Shown: in pieces, positions 53,752 to 63,910 of the stretch
Numbering within the stretch: position 1 is the stretch's first letter
Layout: each line of letters begins with the position of its first letter
Source of the DNA: Neobacillus bataviensis LMG 21833
GTDB taxonomy: Bacteria; Bacillota; Bacilli; Bacillales; Cytobacillaceae
Direction of reading: 5' to 3'
NCBI RefSeq assembly: GCF_000307875.1
Contig: NZ_AJLS01000055.1
Coordinates: 170,468-234,467, forward strand
Length of the DNA stretch: 64,000 nt
The notes under the pieces: generated by a model
Seen by the model: only the letters and a program-made list of their open reading frames with translations
What the model was told of the DNA's origin: nothing
Databases searched by the model: none
Program-made: the position numbers and the translations under genes

Positions 53752-55950
53752 CTATTGTGCCACTTCCTCATAACCAAGTTGTTTATAAATTTCCTTGATT
53801 ACTTTTTGTGCAGATACGGGAATAATCGTTCCCGGGCCAAAGATGGCTGAGGCACCTTGCTCATACAAAAATTGATAATCCTGGGCCGGAATAACACCAC
53901 CGATAACAACCAAAATATCTTCCCGTCCTAATTTTTTTAATTCACCCACAAGCTGCGGCAATAATGTTTTATGTCCCGCCGCAAGCGAACTAAACCCAAT
54001 TACATGGACATCGTTTTCAATTGCCTGCCTTGCAGTTTCTTCCGGTGTCTGGAACAACGGGCCGATATCCACATCAAACCCAAGATCAGCGAAAGCAGTG
54101 GCAATTATCTTTGCCCCGCGATCATGACCATCCTGCCCCATTTTCGCTATCAGAATCCGCGGCCTTCTTCCTTCATTTTCCAGAAATTCATCCGTCATTT
54201 TTTGCACTGCTAAGATCTCTTCTTCATTGCTAAAGGAGGTACTATAAACACCGCTAATCGAACGGATAACCGCTTTATGTCTGCTGGCAACATGCTCAAT
54301 TGCATCAGAAATTTCTCCTAGCGTTGCCCTTACTCTTGCAGCTTGAACCGCTAGCTCTAATAAATTTTGCTCCCCTGTTTCCGCCGCTTTCGTTAATGCA
54401 CTAAGCGCCTCTTCTACTTTTCCATCATCGCGGGCGGTCTTTAATTCGTTTAGGTTTTCAATTTGTTTTAAACGGACAGCAGTATTATCAATATCTAAAA
54501 TATCTATCGCTTCTTCTTTTTCAAGACGATAACGATTAACACCGATAATCGTTTCCTTCCCGGAATCAATTTGGGCCTGTCTTCTTGCGGCCGCCTCTTC
54601 AATCCTCATTTTCGGCAGGCCTGTTTCAATTGCCTTTGCCATTCCCCCAAGACCCTCAATTTCTTCAATATGTGTCCATGCTCTTTGAACTAATTCATCC
54701 GTCAGCTTTTCTACATAATAGGAGCCTGCCCATGGGTCAATAACGTTGGTGATTCCCGTTTCTTCTTGTAAAAATAACTGTGTGTTTCGAGCAATTCGTG
54801 CCGAAAAGTCTGTCGGCAGTGCAATCGCTTCATCTAATGCATTTGTATGCAGGGATTGTGTATGACCCATTGCTGCCGCATGTGCCTCGATAAGTGTCCT
54901 TGTGACATTATTAAATGGATCCTGTTCCGTTAAACTCCAGCCAGATGTTTGTGAATGAGTGCGTAAGGCCAATGACTTTTCGTTCTTAGGATTGAATGTC
55001 TTCATCATTTTAGCCCAAATCAATCGTGCCGCCCGCATTTTGGCGACTTCCATAAAGTAATTCATCCCAATCGCCCAGAAAAACGACAGCCTTGGCGCGA
55101 AGGAATCAATTTCAATTCCCGCTTTAAGGCCAGTCCTTACATATTCCAACCCATCAGCTAAGGTATAAGCCAATTCTATATCAGCAGGTGCGCCAGCCTC
55201 CTGCATATGATAGCCGGAAATACTAATGCTATTAAACTTTGGCATGTATTTGGAAGTGTATTCAAAGATATCAGCAATAATCTTCATCGACATTTCCGGC
55301 GGATAAATGTAGGTATTACGCACCATATATTCTTTTAAAATATCATTTTGGATGGTTCCAGATAATTTCTCTTGACTTACACCTTGTTCCTCAGCCGTCA
55401 CGATAAAGAATGCCAGGATTGGCAAAACAGCTCCGTTCATGGTCATTGAAACGGACATTTTGTCTAAGGGAATCCCATTAAAAAGTGTCTTCATATCAAG
55501 GATTGAGTCAATCGCAACACCTGCTTTACCAACATCCCCAACCACCCGTGGATGATCGGAGTCATAGCCGCGATGGGTAGCCAAATCAAAGGCAACCGAT
55601 AATCCCTTTTGCCCCATTGCTAGATTGCGGCGGTAAAAGGCATTGCTTTCCTCAGCAGTTGAAAACCCAGCATACTGCCTTACCGTCCATGGACGATTCA
55701 CATACATGGTTGGATATGGCCCTCTTGTAAAAGGAGGTAGCCCAGGAAGATTATCAAGATGCTCAAGTCCATCCCGGTCTTCTTTTGAATAAAGCGGTTT
55801 CAAATAAATTTGCTCATTTGTTTCAAACAGTAAGTCATCAATAGACGTATCAATTTCCTGTTTTACTTTTTCCTGCCATTCTTCCTTAGTAATGAATTTC
55901 TGCTCATCAAATAAAGATATGTTTTGAAAATCAGGCTTTTGTTTTTTCAA
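53752..55950 (-). CDS. mutB: Methylmalonyl-CoA mutase large subunit (catalytic)
   Basis: Isomerises (R)-methylmalonyl-CoA to succinyl-CoA using adenosylcobalamin. 732 residues: substrate-binding barrel with [28 protein letters not shown] near 68-95, and the C-terminal B12 domain with the lower-ligand motif in [10 protein letters not shown] (DxHxxG, about 610) and GG-rich strands. The start overlaps mutA by 20 bases. B. subtilis 168 lacks this enzyme. Confidence 0.96.
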   Translation of the reverse strand: MKKQKPDFQNISLFDEQKFITKEEWQEKVKQEIDTSIDDLLFETNEQIYLKPLYSKEDRDGLEHLDNLPGLPPFTRGPYPTMYVNRPWTVRQYAGFSTAEESNAFYRRNLAMGQKGLSVAFDLATHRGYDSDHPRVVGDVGKAGVAIDSILDMKTLFNGIPLDKMSVSMTMNGAVLPILAFFIVTAEEQGVSQEKLSGTIQNDILKEYMVRNTYIYPPEMSMKIIADIFEYTSKYMPKFNSISISGYHMQEAGAPADIELAYTLADGLEYVRTGLKAGIEIDSFAPRLSFFWAIGMNYFMEVAKMRAARLIWAKMMKTFNPKNEKSLALRTHSQTSGWSLTEQDPFNNVTRTLIEAHAAAMGHTQSLHTNALDEAIALPTDFSARIARNTQLFLQEETGITNVIDPWAGSYYVEKLTDELVQRAWTHIEEIEGLGGMAKAIETGLPKMRIEEAAARRQAQIDSGKETIIGVNRYRLEKEEAIDILDIDNTAVRLKQIENLNELKTARDDGKVEEALSALTKAAETGEQNLLELAVQAARVRATLGEISDAIEHVASRHKAVIRSISGVYSTSFSNEEEILAVQKMTDEFLENEGRRPRILIAKMGQDGHDRGAKIIATAFADLGFDVDIGPLFQTPEETARQAIENDVHVIGFSSLAAGHKTLLPQLVGELKKLGREDILVVIGGVIPAQDYQFLYEQGASAIFGPGTIIPVSAQKVIKEIYKQLGYEEVAQ

Positions 55951-57796
55951 TGGTGTTCACCTCCAGGTCGGCTAAGATTGTCGAAATAGTCTCATAGCAG
56001 TTACTTTTAATATGAATAAACTGCTTAATGCCTTCATTTGTCAAACGGATTTGTTTTTCTTTTTCAGGTAGTCCAGCTAAGTAAAAAATCTGCTCATGAA
56101 ATTCTGACGTCAATCCCTTTAGGATTTCATGACCAATTGTTTCATATTGGTCATTGGTACCGCATAGACAAAGGTATTTAACAGGTTGTTGTGCAATAAA
56201 TTGTCTAGCATCTTCTACTGATAAAATAGGGTTGCTTTCTATAGTTTTAATTCCGCCTGAAGCGAAAAAGCCCTTCATAAAATCAAGTCTTGATTTATGT
56301 TGTTTTAATTCTCCTAGACAAATCATGCCGACAGCTGGCGCAGAACCCAATTTTTCTTCCAGAATCTTTGCTTTACTGCGCAATTCCTCAAATGGTTCAG
56401 CCAATCTTCTTGCGGAAATGGCATCAATTTTTTCTCCACCAGAAAAAAGGGATTTTTCCTTCAAAAGTAGTTTATGGGGTAACGTTTCATCTAAATTCGC
56501 ATAGACATTTGTGCCGACAATGCTTTGCTTTCTTGTCTGTATGTCAAGATTCCTTTTTTCATAGACATCGGTAATTTCCTGCTGCAGCCAATTGGAATTT
56601 AACACTTCAATCATACCGCCCCTGGCTTCGATTTGTTGAAAGAATGACCACGCCTTTTCAGCTAGCTGGTTTGTAAGTTCTTCTATATACCAAGAACCGC
56701 CTGCAGGGTCGATTACCTTTTTCAAATGCGCTTCCTCTTTTAAAAGAAGTTGGATATTTCTTGCAATCCTCTCCGATAACGGCGTTGTACCAGTTTGTTC
56801 ATCGAAAGGACTTACATGTAAATATTGGACGCCTCCAATTACAGCAGCAAATGCTTCATTCCCCGCTCGAAGTAAGTTTACATGCGGGTCATGTACAGTC
56901 TTAGTGAAAGTAGAGGTTTCTGCGGCAATCATCATTCCCCGTACTTCATCTTTCGCACCAAAAAGTTCGGTAATTCGGTTCCACAGTACTCTTGCTGCGC
57001 GTAATTTGGCTATCTCCATGAAATAGTTGCTGCCAATAGAGAATTGGAAGACCATTTTCGCTAAAATTTCATCCAGTTCCATGTCGGTTTCCCGAAGCTT
57101 TTCAAGATAATATACCCCTTCGGCTATGGATATTCCTAGCTCTTGAACAGCATTTGCCCCTCCATTATGATAAGGAACTGTATCAATTAGAACTGTCCGT
57201 AAGTTTGGGAATTTTCCACTAGTCTTTTGAATGTTCTTAACCCATTCATTGAAGAATTCTTTAGAAATAAGACCTTGTTCAGTAAACAGAGCAATTGGAT
57301 CGGCACCGATATATCCACTCATTTGGTTATGCTTTTCCAATCTATCTGCTGCCGTAAGAAATGCCGTTTGTAATTCTTTGGCGTTGATAGCAAATGGGTA
57401 TTCCCGATAGGAATCCCCCAGTATGTTTACAAGGATTTCTTCCCCTTTAAACAAGACCTTCTTCACATCAAAAGAAATAGCAGATTGACCTTTTTCAAAC
57501 GATTGATGGAGTTTCTCTGTCAATTCTTCAGTCGATTGGTAGGAAATACGCTGTGCTGCCTTCCATTCATTTGTCCGATAACCAAGCGGTGAAATCCCTC
57601 TTCGAAAATCGGAACCACATGGAAATTCTGCGGCCGGCTGCTCATCTGCTTTGGTATAAAGCGGTTTCAAAACAACCTTTTCATATGTAGTAGTTTGTAA
57701 TGATTCAACCGTTTTTCCTTTAAGAGAAGCCTCAGCTTTTTCCTTCCATTCATCTATTGTTTTTAAAGCAAACGACTGACTTTTTATTTTTTCCAT
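55931..57796 (-). CDS. mutA: Methylmalonyl-CoA mutase small subunit
   Basis: Non-catalytic partner of MutB, about 621 residues, with a mutase barrel but no DxHxxG cobalamin motif in the C-terminal domain, as expected for the small subunit. [24 protein letters not shown] near residue 270-295 is a family signature. The ATG at 57796 (GGGGG 9 bases upstream) is preferred over 57805. First gene of mutA-mutB-meaB. Confidence 0.94.
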   Translation of the reverse strand: MEKIKSQSFALKTIDEWKEKAEASLKGKTVESLQTTTYEKVVLKPLYTKADEQPAAEFPCGSDFRRGISPLGYRTNEWKAAQRISYQSTEELTEKLHQSFEKGQSAISFDVKKVLFKGEEILVNILGDSYREYPFAINAKELQTAFLTAADRLEKHNQMSGYIGADPIALFTEQGLISKEFFNEWVKNIQKTSGKFPNLRTVLIDTVPYHNGGANAVQELGISIAEGVYYLEKLRETDMELDEILAKMVFQFSIGSNYFMEIAKLRAARVLWNRITELFGAKDEVRGMMIAAETSTFTKTVHDPHVNLLRAGNEAFAAVIGGVQYLHVSPFDEQTGTTPLSERIARNIQLLLKEEAHLKKVIDPAGGSWYIEELTNQLAEKAWSFFQQIEARGGMIEVLNSNWLQQEITDVYEKRNLDIQTRKQSIVGTNVYANLDETLPHKLLLKEKSLFSGGEKIDAISARRLAEPFEELRSKAKILEEKLGSAPAVGMICLGELKQHKSRLDFMKGFFASGGIKTIESNPILSVEDARQFIAQQPVKYLCLCGTNDQYETIGHEILKGLTSEFHEQIFYLAGLPEKEKQIRLTNEGIKQFIHIKSNCYETISTILADLEVNTIEKTKA

Positions 57797-57822
57797 ACTT
57801 CTCATCCCCCTTTCACTTGCCT

Positions 57823-57842
57823 AATTGAATTAAAATTCAATT
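57823..57842. promoter_or_regulatory. Palindrome in the mutA leader (possible operator)
   Basis: AATTGAATT and AATTCAATT form perfect 9-base arms around AA, about 27 bases upstream of the mutA start. The position suits a repressor site. It only loosely resembles the FadR operator TGAATGAnTAnTCATTCA. AT-rich palindromes occur by chance. Confidence 0.35.
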
Positions 57843-57897
57843 AATTCTACTAAATACTATTTTATGGTATTTACATAAGACTAGCAATCAATTTAAC

Positions 57898-57932
57898 AAA
57901 ACAACCGCTGCACCGGATGCAGCGGTTGTTTT
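57898..57932 (-). terminator. Terminator of the bkd operon
   Basis: Arms AACAACCGCTGC and GCAGCGGTTGTT with a 7-base loop; the A-run on one side and T6 on the other allow termination of bkdB. Confidence 0.85.
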
Positions 57933-59222
57933 TTAATAAATCGAGGTTGTTGATTTTGATGTGTTTTCTAGGATTTCTTTCACACGCTGTAAGAAGCGAC
58001 CGCTAACAAGCCCGTCTAGGACTCTGTGATCAAGTGACATACATAGATTCACCATGTCGCGAACAGCAATCATGCCATTATTCACCACCACTGGACGCTT
58101 AACGATGGATTCCACTTGGAGAATCGCTGCCTGCGGGTAATTGATGATTCCCATTGATTGAACAGAGCCGAAAGAGCCTGTATTGTTCACGGTGAATGTT
58201 CCGCCCTGCATATCATCAGACTTCAGCTTCCCTGTTCTCACTTTCACGGCAAGCTCAGATATTTCGCGGGCAATTCCCTTAATCGTCTTTTCATCCGCAT
58301 TCTTTATGACTGGGACAAATAGAGCATCATCGGTTGCAACCGCGATTGAAATATTGATATCCTTCTTTTGAATAATTTTTTCTCCAGCCCACATCGAATT
58401 AATCTGCGGAAATTCTTTTAAAGCCTGGGCAACAGCTTTCACAAAGAAAGCAAAGAAAGTTAAATTAAAGCCTTCCTTTTTCTTGAACTCATCTTTAAGA
58501 GAGTTTCGATATTCCACCAAGTTCGTTGCATCCACTTCTATCATTGTCCATGCGTGAGGAGCCTCATGCTTGCTACGCAGCATGTTAGCCGCAATAGCTT
58601 TTCGTACTCCGGTAACCGGAATCTCAATATCACCAGTTGCAACTGGAATGTTGACTGAAGGTGCTGGTGTAGAAACAGACTGCGCCACTTCTTGTTTGGA
58701 AGCCGGTAATGCTTCAGAAGCTTTTGGTGCTTCCACCTTTTGCCCCGCAACAGGAATATTTCCTGATTCTATTACTTTCAGCAAGTCTTTTCTTGTTATT
58801 CGGCCGCCTGCACCGGTGCCTGACACCTGTGTTAAATCAATGCCATGCTCTTGAGAAATTTTAAGCACAGCAGGTGAATAACGAGCCTTGTTGCCTTGAT
58901 CTACCTGGACTGCCACTGCACCCTCACCCGATGTTTCCGTTTGTTTGCTGCCAGTAGCTAAAGGTTCCTCAGCATTACCGCCATCAATTTCAATTGTACA
59001 AATAATTTCCCCAACCGCTAATGTATCACCTTCACCAGCAATTAGCTCTTTAATCACACCTGTAAAGGAAGATGGGACTTCTGCGTTCACTTTATCCGTC
59101 ATTACCTCAGCAAGGGGGTCATATTTATTTACTTTATCACCGACAGATACTAACCATTTACTGATGGTGCCTTCGGTTACACTTTCCCCTAACTGAGGCA
59201 TTTTAATTTGTTCAACTGCCAC
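57933..59222 (-). CDS. bkdB: Branched-chain 2-oxoacid dehydrogenase E2 (lipoamide acyltransferase)
   Basis: E2 core of the BCKDH complex, about 429 residues. In order: lipoyl domain with Lys in EVMTDKVNAEVPS (about 44), E3/E1-binding domain RYSPAVLKISQEHGIDLTQV (about 130), and catalytic domain ending with SLDHRVLDG (HxxxDG, near 400). The GTG at 59222 (VAVEQIKMPQLGES) follows AGGAGG by 9 bases and lies just after bkdAB. Last gene of the operon. Confidence 0.95.
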   Translation of the reverse strand: MAVEQIKMPQLGESVTEGTISKWLVSVGDKVNKYDPLAEVMTDKVNAEVPSSFTGVIKELIAGEGDTLAVGEIICTIEIDGGNAEEPLATGSKQTETSGEGAVAVQVDQGNKARYSPAVLKISQEHGIDLTQVSGTGAGGRITRKDLLKVIESGNIPVAGQKVEAPKASEALPASKQEVAQSVSTPAPSVNIPVATGDIEIPVTGVRKAIAANMLRSKHEAPHAWTMIEVDATNLVEYRNSLKDEFKKKEGFNLTFFAFFVKAVAQALKEFPQINSMWAGEKIIQKKDINISIAVATDDALFVPVIKNADEKTIKGIAREISELAVKVRTGKLKSDDMQGGTFTVNNTGSFGSVQSMGIINYPQAAILQVESIVKRPVVVNNGMIAVRDMVNLCMSLDHRVLDGLVSGRFLQRVKEILENTSKSTTSIY

Positions 59223-59238
59223 TAATCCATACCTCCTA

Positions 59239-60222
59239 TCAATACTCAGCAAGCTCGCGCATTGCTTTTTCGACCTTTTCAGGGTTTATCATAAAGAATT
59301 TTTCCATTGTTGGTGCATATGGCATTGCCGGAACATCAGGGCCAGCCAGACGCTTAATTGGCGCATCCAAGTCAAATAAACAATGTTCTGCAATAATCGC
59401 TGATACTTCACTCATAATGCTGCCTTCCTTTGTGTCCTCTGTTACAAGCAGCACTTTACCTGTCTTAGATGCAGCCTCAATGATGGCTTCTTGATCAAGT
59501 GGGTAAACCGTACGTAAATCAAGAATATGCGCTGAGATTCCATCCTTCGCTAATTTTTCTGCTGCTTGAAGGGCAAAATGAACACAAAGTCCATACGTGA
59601 TAACGGTGATGTCATCACCTTCACGCTTTACATCGGCTTTGCCGATCGGTAATGTATAATCTTCTGTAGGCACTTCGCCTTTAATTAAGCGATAGGCACG
59701 TTTATGTTCAAAAAATAGCACAGGATCATTATCACGAATCGCTGCCTTCAATAGCCCTTTTACATCATAGGGAGTGGAAGGCATAACAATTTTCAATCCA
59801 GGCTGGTTTGCAAATACCGCTTCAACCGATTGGGAATGATAAAGCGCACCATGCACCCCGCCGCCGTATGGCGCCCGAATAACCATTGGACAGCTCCAGT
59901 CGTTATTTGACCGGTAGCGAATTTTTGCCGCTTCCGAAATAATTTGATTGACTGCCGGCATGATAAAATCAGCAAATTGCATTTCGGCAATCGGACGCAT
60001 GCCGTACATCGCGGCACCGATTCCTACCCCCGCAATCGCGGATTCGGCAAGTGGTGTATCAATGACTCTTTCTTCGCCAAATTGCTCATACAAGCCTTGA
60101 GTCGCTTTAAATACGCCGCCTTTAACACCAACATCTTCACCAAGAACAAACACCTTTGGATCCCGTTCCATTTCTTCTCGAATGGCCATTGTTACTGCGT
60201 CAATATAAGAAATTATTGCCAT
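59239..60222 (-). CDS. bkdAB: Branched-chain 2-oxoacid dehydrogenase E1 beta subunit
   Basis: A 327-residue E1-beta: FVLGEDVGVKGGVFKAT near 25-40 supplies the catalytic Glu that activates ThDP, and ADFIMPAVNQI and PYGGGVHGALYHSQS follow. With E1-alpha it decarboxylates branched-chain 2-oxoacids to branched acyl-CoA precursors, which also serve branched fatty acid synthesis. 12 bases after the bkdAA stop. Confidence 0.95.
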   Translation of the reverse strand: MAIISYIDAVTMAIREEMERDPKVFVLGEDVGVKGGVFKATQGLYEQFGEERVIDTPLAESAIAGVGIGAAMYGMRPIAEMQFADFIMPAVNQIISEAAKIRYRSNNDWSCPMVIRAPYGGGVHGALYHSQSVEAVFANQPGLKIVMPSTPYDVKGLLKAAIRDNDPVLFFEHKRAYRLIKGEVPTEDYTLPIGKADVKREGDDITVITYGLCVHFALQAAEKLAKDGISAHILDLRTVYPLDQEAIIEAASKTGKVLLVTEDTKEGSIMSEVSAIIAEHCLFDLDAPIKRLAGPDVPAMPYAPTMEKFFMINPEKVEKAMRELAEY

Positions 60223-60234
60223 GTTCCGTCCCCC

Positions 60235-61230
60235 TTACATGTTCCCATAAACATATTTCAATGCATCCTCTGGTGCTGCATACGGAGCATTTTCTGCATA
60301 ATCAGTGGCCTCGTTGACCAATTTCATTACGCGGTCATTGATTTCTACTTCCAACTCATCATTCATGACACCTGTTTCTTTTAAATAAGCGCCAAAGGTG
60401 ATAATCGGATCTTGTGTTTTGGCTTTGGCTACTTCATCAGGTGCCCGGTATGAACGGTCATCATCATCAGAAGAATGCGGTGTCAGACGGTAGGAAACTG
60501 TTTCGATCAATGTTGCACCCTCACCACGGCGGCCACGGTCTGCAGCTTCCTTGACAGCTTTATAGACTTCAAGTGGGTCATTACCATCAACAGTAACCCC
60601 TGGCATTCCATAGCCAATTGCTCGATCCGAAACTTTTTCGCAGCCTAATTGTTTTTCAATTGGGACAGAAATAGCATATTTATTATTTTCACACATGAAA
60701 ATGACTGGGAGCTTGTGAACACCGGCAAAGTTCGCCCCCTCATGGAAATCCCCTTGATTAGAAGAACCTTCACCAAAGGTTACAAAGGTAACAAGATCTT
60801 TTCTCTCCATTTTTCCTGCCAGGGCAACACCTACTGCATGTGGAACTTGTGTGGTTACCGGCGAGGAACCAGTGACAATCCGATTTTTCTTTTGACCAAA
60901 GTGCCCAGGCATTTGCCGCCCGCCTGAATTTGGATCTTCTGCTTTGGCAAAACCTGAAAGCATCAATTCCTTTGGTGTCATTCCAAACGTTAACACGACC
61001 CCCATATCACGATAATATGGCAGCACGTAATCCTTTTCCTTATCTAACGCAAAAGCCGCGCCAACCTGGGCTGCTTCTTGACCTTGGCATGAAATAACGA
61101 ACGGGATTTTCCCTGCACGATTTAATAACCACATCCGCTCATCAATACGGCGAGCCAAAAGCATCGTTTCATACATTTCCAATACCTTTTCATCGCTTAG
61201 ACCTAAAGCTTCATGACGCTTTTCTATCAT
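60235..61230 (-). CDS. bkdAA: Branched-chain 2-oxoacid dehydrogenase E1 alpha subunit
   Basis: A 331-residue ThDP-dependent decarboxylase subunit: RDMGVVLTFGM near 75, GRQMPGHFGQKKNRIVTGSS near 103-123, the ThDP-Mg motif GEGSSNQGDFHEGANFA, and the phosphorylation-loop-like YRLTPHSSDDDD. The ATG at 61230 and a TTG at 61233 are both near GGGAGG. Follows lpdV. Confidence 0.95.
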   Translation of the reverse strand: MIEKRHEALGLSDEKVLEMYETMLLARRIDERMWLLNRAGKIPFVISCQGQEAAQVGAAFALDKEKDYVLPYYRDMGVVLTFGMTPKELMLSGFAKAEDPNSGGRQMPGHFGQKKNRIVTGSSPVTTQVPHAVGVALAGKMERKDLVTFVTFGEGSSNQGDFHEGANFAGVHKLPVIFMCENNKYAISVPIEKQLGCEKVSDRAIGYGMPGVTVDGNDPLEVYKAVKEAADRGRRGEGATLIETVSYRLTPHSSDDDDRSYRAPDEVAKAKTQDPIITFGAYLKETGVMNDELEVEINDRVMKLVNEATDYAENAPYAAPEDALKYVYGNM

Positions 61231-61266
61231 CAATTTCTTACCTCCCGTTTGTTCGAATGAAAAATT

Positions 61267-62688
61267 TTATGAATGAATCGCTTTTCCGTCGACTGCAAGT
61301 GCAGCCTCACCAATAGCTTCTGATAGAGTTGGATGTGGATGAATCGTGTGAGCCATTTCCCACGGTGTCGCATCTAAAACCATCGCAAGTCCTGCCTCAG
61401 TAATCATATCTGTTACGTGTGGGCCAATCATATGCACCCCTAGAATATCATTGGTCTCTTCATCGGCAACAATTTTCACAAATCCATCTGATTCGCCGAA
61501 AACAAGGGCCTTACCAATTGCCCTAAACGAGAATTTACCTACCTTCACCTTATGCCCTTTTTCTTTTGCCTGATCCTCAGTAATCCCAACACTCGATACC
61601 TCTGGATTACTATAAATACATCTAGATACTAAATTATAATCAAATGGTGACGGATCTTTTCCAGCGATATGCTGGACAGCTACAATCCCTTCATGTGATG
61701 CCACATGGGCCAATTGTAAACCACCAATCACATCACCAATGGCATAAATATGTGATTCCTTCGTTTGGAAAAATTCATTTGTTGCAATAAAGCCTTTTTC
61801 CACTTGGATTTCGGTATTTTCAAGTCCAATTCCTTCCGTATTTGCCTGACGACCAACAGAGACAAGGAGTTTATCAGCTTTATATTCTTTCACGCCACCT
61901 TTTACCTCCGCAGAAATGGCAACCCCGTTATCCCTTACAAGCGTTTCGGCTAAAACCTTTGCACCTGTTACTAGTTTAATACCTTTTTTCTTCATCAACC
62001 GTTGCATTTCCTTTGAAATTTCCTTATCTTCCGTTGGAATAATGCGATCAGCATATTCAATCACCGTAACCTCTACACCGAAATCGGAGAGCATGGATGC
62101 CCACTCGATGCCAATGACGCCGCCGCCAACAATAATAATCGAACTTGGAAGTGCTTCAAGCTGCAATGCCTCGTCAGAAGACATCACGTAATCACCGTCT
62201 ATTTCGAGACCAGGAAGTGTTCTTGGTCTTGAACCAGTTGCAACAATCACATTTTTGGGAATTAGCATTTCATTTTCTTGCCCATTGTTCATTTCAACCG
62301 AGATGGTTCCCGGCATTGGTGAAAAGATAGATGGCCCAAGGATCCGGCCAAGTCCTTCATACACATCAATCTTACCCTGCTTCATCAAATGTTGAACACC
62401 TTTATGTAGTTGGTCAATTATTTTATTTTTTCTTTCTTGTACCTTACCAAAATCCAAGGATACAACGCTCGTAATTACACCGAAGTCCTCACTATGTTTC
62501 GCTGTGGCAAACACCTCTGCACTTCTCAGCAGTGCCTTACTTGGAATACAGCCTTTATGCAGACAAGTGCCGCCTAGTTTTCCTTTTTCAACAATTGCCG
62601 TTTTTAAGCCAAGCTGCGAGGCGCGGATGGCAGCTACATAGCCGCCTGTTCCACCGCCAAGTATGACTAAATCATATTCTTGTGACAC
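61267..62688 (-). CDS. lpdV: Dihydrolipoamide dehydrogenase (E3) of the bkd complex
   Basis: FAD disulfide reductase of 473 residues. FAD motif LGGGTGGYVAAIRASQLG at residue 10, redox-active Cys pair in GGTCLHKGCIPSK (about 40-52), NAD motif IVGGGVIGIEWASMLSDFG near 185, and the C-terminal His-Glu pair in HTIHPHPTLSEAIGEA. Second gene of the visible operon, between buk and bkdAA, the standard bkd order. Confidence 0.96.
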   Translation of the reverse strand: MSQEYDLVILGGGTGGYVAAIRASQLGLKTAIVEKGKLGGTCLHKGCIPSKALLRSAEVFATAKHSEDFGVITSVVSLDFGKVQERKNKIIDQLHKGVQHLMKQGKIDVYEGLGRILGPSIFSPMPGTISVEMNNGQENEMLIPKNVIVATGSRPRTLPGLEIDGDYVMSSDEALQLEALPSSIIIVGGGVIGIEWASMLSDFGVEVTVIEYADRIIPTEDKEISKEMQRLMKKKGIKLVTGAKVLAETLVRDNGVAISAEVKGGVKEYKADKLLVSVGRQANTEGIGLENTEIQVEKGFIATNEFFQTKESHIYAIGDVIGGLQLAHVASHEGIVAVQHIAGKDPSPFDYNLVSRCIYSNPEVSSVGITEDQAKEKGHKVKVGKFSFRAIGKALVFGESDGFVKIVADEETNDILGVHMIGPHVTDMITEAGLAMVLDATPWEMAHTIHPHPTLSEAIGEAALAVDGKAIHS

Positions 62689-62710
62689 GTGTGTTTCCTC
62701 CCCATAATCC

Positions 62711-63814
62711 TTAAATTTTTGCAGTTGTAAAATTTCCCGGATACACCTTTACTTCTTCTTCACCATGCAAGACTCGAATGGCTCCCTCAGCTAATGCCTG
62801 CAGCTCATTTTCACCGGGATGAACAATGACGTCCGCAATCCAATTAATCCGATCGGTAATTGAATTCACGAAGCCTTTGCCATATGCCAGTCCGCCTGTG
62901 AGGATAATTGCATCCACCCTGCCGGAAAGGACAGCACTCGCGGCCCCAATTTCCTTAGCCACCTGATAAGCCATCGCCTCATATACAAGCTTAGCCTCTT
63001 GATCCCCCGCTTCAATTCGCTGTTCTACTTTCACGGCATCATTGGTTCCCAGGTAGCCAACAAGGCCCCCTTGACCAACAAGCTTTTTCATGATTTCTTC
63101 TCGGTAATGTTCTCCTGAAAAACAAAGTGCTATTAAATCACCTGCGGGTACAGTTCCTGCGCGCTCAGGGCTAAAAGGCCCATCACCGTGCAGACCATTG
63201 TTGACATCTATAACTTTACCATGTTTATGAACGCCAACGGTAATTCCGCCGCCCATATGGGTCACAATCAGATTTAAATCGCGGTATTTTTTCCCCATTT
63301 CCATTGCCACTCTTCTTGCGACAGCTTTTTGGTTTAAGGCATGGAAAATACTCTTTCTTTTAATTAAGGAGAAGCCGGAGATCCTTGCAATTGGATCAAG
63401 TTCATCAACAACGACCGGGTCGACAATAAAAGAAGGGATATTGAGACCTTTAGCAATTTCATGGGCAATGATCCCGCCAAGATTGGATGCATGCTGTCCG
63501 TAAAAACCTGATCGTAAATCCTTCAGCATTAAGTCATTGACGGCATATGTTCCGCCTTCAATTGGACGAAGCAATCCACCGCGGCCACAAACAGCCGATA
63601 GTTTAGAAATATTAATCCCTTCACGATCCAGTGTTTCCAAAATAGTGTTTTTTCTAAAATCATACTGATCAATTATATTTGAAAATTGATTGATTTCTTC
63701 AGCCTCATGGCGGATTGTTTTTTCAAAAATGGAAATTTCATTATCGAAGATTCCAATCTTGGTCGATGTTGAGCCTGGGTTGATGATGAGAATCCGATAT
63801 TTTTTATCTGGCAA
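62711..63814 (-). CDS. buk: Butyrate kinase
   Basis: Acetokinase-family enzyme, about 367 residues, that forms acyl-phosphate or reverses it with ATP for branched short-chain acids. [12 protein letters not shown] at the start is the phosphate-binding loop; [35 protein letters not shown] and [11 protein letters not shown] follow. The TTG at 63814 is 8 bases after GGAGG; ATG codons at 63829 and 63835 upstream are less good. The usual partners ptb and bcd would lie to the right, beyond the edge. Confidence 0.93.
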   Translation of the reverse strand: MPDKKYRILIINPGSTSTKIGIFDNEISIFEKTIRHEAEEINQFSNIIDQYDFRKNTILETLDREGINISKLSAVCGRGGLLRPIEGGTYAVNDLMLKDLRSGFYGQHASNLGGIIAHEIAKGLNIPSFIVDPVVVDELDPIARISGFSLIKRKSIFHALNQKAVARRVAMEMGKKYRDLNLIVTHMGGGITVGVHKHGKVIDVNNGLHGDGPFSPERAGTVPAGDLIALCFSGEHYREEIMKKLVGQGGLVGYLGTNDAVKVEQRIEAGDQEAKLVYEAMAYQVAKEIGAASAVLSGRVDAIILTGGLAYGKGFVNSITDRINWIADVIVHPGENELQALAEGAIRVLHGEEEVKVYPGNFTTAKI

Positions 63815-63850
63815 CGCAGTGACCTCCATTAACAAAACATGTAAATTAAA

Positions 63851-63886
63851 GGCAAACGCGCTGAATTTCCCATTCAGCGCTTTGCC
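63851..63886 (-). terminator. Hairpin in the buk leader
   Basis: Stem GGCAAA...GCGCTGAAT/ATTCAGCGC...TTTGCC with one bulged base and a short loop, followed on the minus strand by TTTAATTT. It would end or attenuate transcription entering buk from an upstream gene. Confidence 0.6.
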
Positions 63887-63910
63887 GTTCTAATATTGAA
63901 AATCGATATC

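Noticed and set aside
58814..58832. GGTGCCTGACACC inside bkdB, like the palindrome core at 14941
   Set aside because: It encodes conserved V-S-G-T of the E2 E3-binding domain and has no inverted partner nearby, so it is coincidence.
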